From positions 3,720,001 to 3,784,000 of the forward strand of contig NZ_JANADP010000001.1 of assembly GCF_024199945.1 (NCBI RefSeq): a stretch of 64,000 nucleotides of DNA, in the 5' to 3' direction. The notes beneath the pieces were generated by a model that saw only the letters and a list, made by a program, of their open reading frames with translations, searched no databases and had not been told where the DNA came from. Source of the DNA: Bradyrhizobium sp. CCGUVB4N. Lineage in GTDB: Bacteria > Pseudomonadota > Alphaproteobacteria > Rhizobiales > Xanthobacteraceae. The position numbers and the translations under genes were made by a program. Positions 62,042 through 64,000 of the stretch are shown here, piece by piece (position 1 is the first letter of the stretch; each line of letters begins with the position of its first letter).

Positions 62042-63361
62042 ATGACGTTGGAGACCCGGAACTTCGAGACGCTCGCGTTGCACGGTGGATCGTACCGCAC
62101 CGACCCCGCCACCGGCGCGGTGGCGGTTCCGATCTATCAGACCACGTCATTCCAGTTCGAAAACACGGACCACGCCTCGCGCCTGTTCGCGCTCGAGCAA
62201 CTCGGGCCAATCTACACCCGCATCGGCAATCCGACCCAGCAGGCTTTCGAGGACCGGCTTGCCGCACTCGAGGGCGGGGCGGCTGCCCTCGCGGTTGCCT
62301 CCGGGCAGACGGCGTCCGCCTTCGCGATCTTCAACATCGCGCAGGCCGGCGACAACATCGTGTCGTCGACCGATCTCTACGGCGGGACCTGGACGCTACT
62401 TTCGCAGACGCTGAAGCAGTTCGGCATCGAGGTCCGGTTCGTCGATCCCGCGGACCCCGAGAATTTCCGCCGCGCAACCGACGCGAAGACGCGGGCCTAT
62501 TTCGGCGAGACGCTTCCCAATCCTAAGCTGAACGTATTCCCGATCAAGGAGGTCGCGGACATCGGTCGCTCGCTGGGCGTGCCGCTCATTCTCGACAATA
62601 CGGCCTCGCCCCTGATCGCGCGTCCGTTCGAGCACGGCGCCGCGGTGGTGGTCTATTCGACCACCAAGTATATCGGCGGCCACGGCACCGCCATTGGCGG
62701 GGCCATCGTCGACGGCGGCAATTTCGACTGGGCCGCGCATGCGGAGCGCTTCCCGCTGCTGAACAAGCCTGACGAGGCCTATCATGGCGCGATCTGGACG
62801 GAAGCCGCGAAGCCGCTCGGCCCGATCGCCTACATCGTGCGCGCCCGCGTCAAGCTGCTGCGTGATCTCGGCGCATCGATCGCGCCGCAGAACGCGTTCC
62901 AGTTCATCCAGGGCATCGAGACCCTGCCGCTGCGCATCCGGCAGCACAATGAGAACGCGGTGAAGGTCGCGAACTTCCTCTCCAAGCACGCCTCGGTCGC
63001 GAGCGTCATCTTCCCCGGACTGCAAAGCGGGGAGAACCGGCGCAGGGCGGACGCCTATCTGAAGGGCGGTTTTGGCGGGCTGGTCGGCTTCGAGCTGAAG
63101 GGGGGCGTCGAAGCCGGCCGGCGGTTCATCGACGCACTCAAGCTGTTCTATCATGTCGCCAATATCGGCGACGCGCGCTCGCTGGCCATTCATCCGGCGT
63201 CGACGACGCATCAGCAACTCACCGCGGCCGAGCAGCTCGCCGCCGGCGTCACGCCCGGCTATGTCCGCCTGTCGGTCGGGATCGAGCATCCCGACGACAT
63301 TCTGGCGGATCTCGGCCAGGCGCTGGCTCATGCCGAAGCCGGTGCGCGCAAGGCGGCGTGA
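62042..63361 (+). CDS. metY: O-acetylhomoserine sulfhydrylase (Cys/Met metabolism PLP enzyme)
   Basis: A 439-residue PLP enzyme that makes homocysteine from O-acetylhomoserine and sulfide. Features are RNFETLALHGGSYRTDPATG, YTRIGNPTQQAFEDRLAALE, the PLP-lysine segment VVYSTTKYIGGHGTAIGG, and the insertions that distinguish MetY from MetB/MetC (length over 420). AAGGGA eight nt upstream supports the ATG at 62042; the frame is open to 61910. It is followed by a MetQ-like binding protein. It would assimilate the sulfide derived from organosulfur oxidation. Confidence 0.93.
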   Translation: MTLETRNFETLALHGGSYRTDPATGAVAVPIYQTTSFQFENTDHASRLFALEQLGPIYTRIGNPTQQAFEDRLAALEGGAAALAVASGQTASAFAIFNIAQAGDNIVSSTDLYGGTWTLLSQTLKQFGIEVRFVDPADPENFRRATDAKTRAYFGETLPNPKLNVFPIKEVADIGRSLGVPLILDNTASPLIARPFEHGAAVVVYSTTKYIGGHGTAIGGAIVDGGNFDWAAHAERFPLLNKPDEAYHGAIWTEAAKPLGPIAYIVRARVKLLRDLGASIAPQNAFQFIQGIETLPLRIRQHNENAVKVANFLSKHASVASVIFPGLQSGENRRRADAYLKGGFGGLVGFELKGGVEAGRRFIDALKLFYHVANIGDARSLAIHPASTTHQQLTAAEQLAAGVTPGYVRLSVGIEHPDDILADLGQALAHAEAGARKAA

Positions 63362-63397
63362 AACGCGTCATCCGAATTGAAACGGGAATTGGAAGTC

Positions 63398-64000
63398 ATG
63401 AGAATCCTTCGTCGTACCGCGCAAGCCGCGGGTCTTTGGCTCGCATTCACAGCGGCGGCCTTCGCCGGCGAACCGCTGAAGATCGCGACCAGCGCCGGCC
63501 CTGTCGCGCAATTGGCGTCCTTTGCCGCCAAGCTCGCCAAGGAGAAGGGGCAGGACGTCAAGATCGTGGAGCTTTCGGACTGGGTGGCGTTGAACGAAGT
63601 CGTCAACAGCGGCGACGTCGACGCCAATCTGTTCCAGCATGCGACCTACCTTGCGCTTCAGAACAAGCAGCGCGGCTTCAATCTGGTGCAGGTCGACAAG
63701 GTCGGCGTCATCGCGCCGGTCGGCCTGTTCTCGAAGAAGATCAAGACGCTCGACGAGATCACGTCGGGCGACAGCGTCGCCATTCCGAACGAGCCGCTCA
63801 ACGGCGCCCGCGGTCTGATCCTGCTGGAGCGAGCCGGGCTGATCAAGCTCGCGCCCGGCAAGGGCTTTTCGGTCAGCAAGTTCGATATCACCGACAATCC
63901 CAAGAACCTCAAGATCGTCGAGCTCGACCCGGCGCAGACCTATCGTTCGCTCGACGACGTGACGCTGGCACTCGTCAACATCACCTATCTCATTCCGGCC
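63398..64000 (+). CDS. MetQ/NlpA-like periplasmic binding protein (3' end outside window)
   Basis: Partial: 201 codons from an ATG at 63398 to the right edge without a stop. A signal peptide (RRTAQAAGLWLAFTAAAFAG) lacks a lipobox Cys. LKIATSAGPVAQLASFAAKL, VDANLFQHATYLALQNKQRG and VAIPNEPLNGARGLILLERA are MetQ-like. It follows metY by 37 nt. MetN and MetI genes, if present, would lie beyond the window. Methionine or another sulfur compound is the likely ligand. Confidence 0.88.
   Translation, partial: MRILRRTAQAAGLWLAFTAAAFAGEPLKIATSAGPVAQLASFAAKLAKEKGQDVKIVELSDWVALNEVVNSGDVDANLFQHATYLALQNKQRGFNLVQVDKVGVIAPVGLFSKKIKTLDEITSGDSVAIPNEPLNGARGLILLERAGLIKLAPGKGFSVSKFDITDNPKNLKIVELDPAQTYRSLDDVTLALVNITYLIPA

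Noticed and set aside
1..64000. Mobile elements, CRISPR arrays, tRNA or rRNA genes
   Set aside because: No transposase or integrase motifs, no regularly spaced direct repeats and no tRNA-like cloverleaf were noticed. This was judged by eye; a tRNA or repeat scan would be decisive.

Overview
The window is high-GC DNA with long, overlapping operons, many ABC importers and frequent TTG/GTG starts. Together with the palindromic repeat at 32154-32198, of a type I associate with Bradyrhizobium and relatives, this points to a Bradyrhizobium-like alphaproteobacterium. No rRNA, tRNA, CRISPR array, insertion sequence or phage gene was seen. Nearly all the window is chromosome-style catabolic and transport coding sequence. 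All protein names come from motif and family recognition by eye; no database search was possible.

Layout. (1) 1-8210, minus strand: a branched-chain-amino-acid-type (HAAT) importer consisting of a solute-binding protein, an AraC regulator inside the locus, LivH, LivM, LivG, and a LivF-like ATPase fused to a Tm-1/UPF0261 domain. A PEP-hydrolase-like TIM barrel follows and runs off the left edge. (2) 8669-23181: a sugar locus. A CUT2 importer (ATPase, permease, binding protein) converges on a DeoR-family regulator. Divergent from the regulator runs deoC, an ALDH16-type aldehyde dehydrogenase, fucU/rbsD, a ribokinase-family gene and a complete CUT1 importer. Two matching operator-like 16-mers (8708-8723 and 13543-13558) share the half-sites of the E. 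coli DeoR operator, so the locus looks like a deoxyribose or deoxy-sugar regulon. (3) 23258-40639: a nitrogen/lactam-type locus. It holds an SDR, a class I aminotransferase, a PotABCD-like importer and 5-oxoprolinase genes pxpB-pxpC-pxpA on the plus strand. These converge on a second pxpC-pxpB pair translationally coupled to accB, accC and a close paralogue of the first SDR, plus a carrier-like protein lacking the biotinylation lysine. A LysR regulator, an RraA/HMG-aldolase-like protein and a beta-propeller protein follow. (4) 40701-64000: an Lrp regulator, two small hypothetical genes, then a large organosulfur scavenging region. It contains two ssuABC-type importers, further orphan binding proteins, TauD, four luciferase-like (LLM) monooxygenases, a DszC/SfnB-like flavin monooxygenase with a flavin reductase, serine O-acetyltransferase, an MFS exporter with a divergent LysR regulator, metY (O-acetylhomoserine sulfhydrylase), and a metQ-like gene cut by the right edge.

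How it fits together. Each block pairs uptake with the first catabolic steps. Deoxyribose would be imported, phosphorylated, cleaved by DeoC to glyceraldehyde-3-phosphate and acetaldehyde, and the aldehyde oxidised by the ALDH16 protein. An amide or lactam would be imported and opened by Pxp and/or a split urea-carboxylase-like enzyme. Sulfonates and sulfones would be imported, desulfonated by FMNH2- or 2-oxoglutarate-dependent oxygenases, and the released sulfur fixed using O-acetylserine or O-acetylhomoserine. The most unusual items are the LivF::UPF0261 fusion with its PEP-hydrolase-like neighbour, and the four-gene split carboxylase with its non-biotinylatable carrier homologue.
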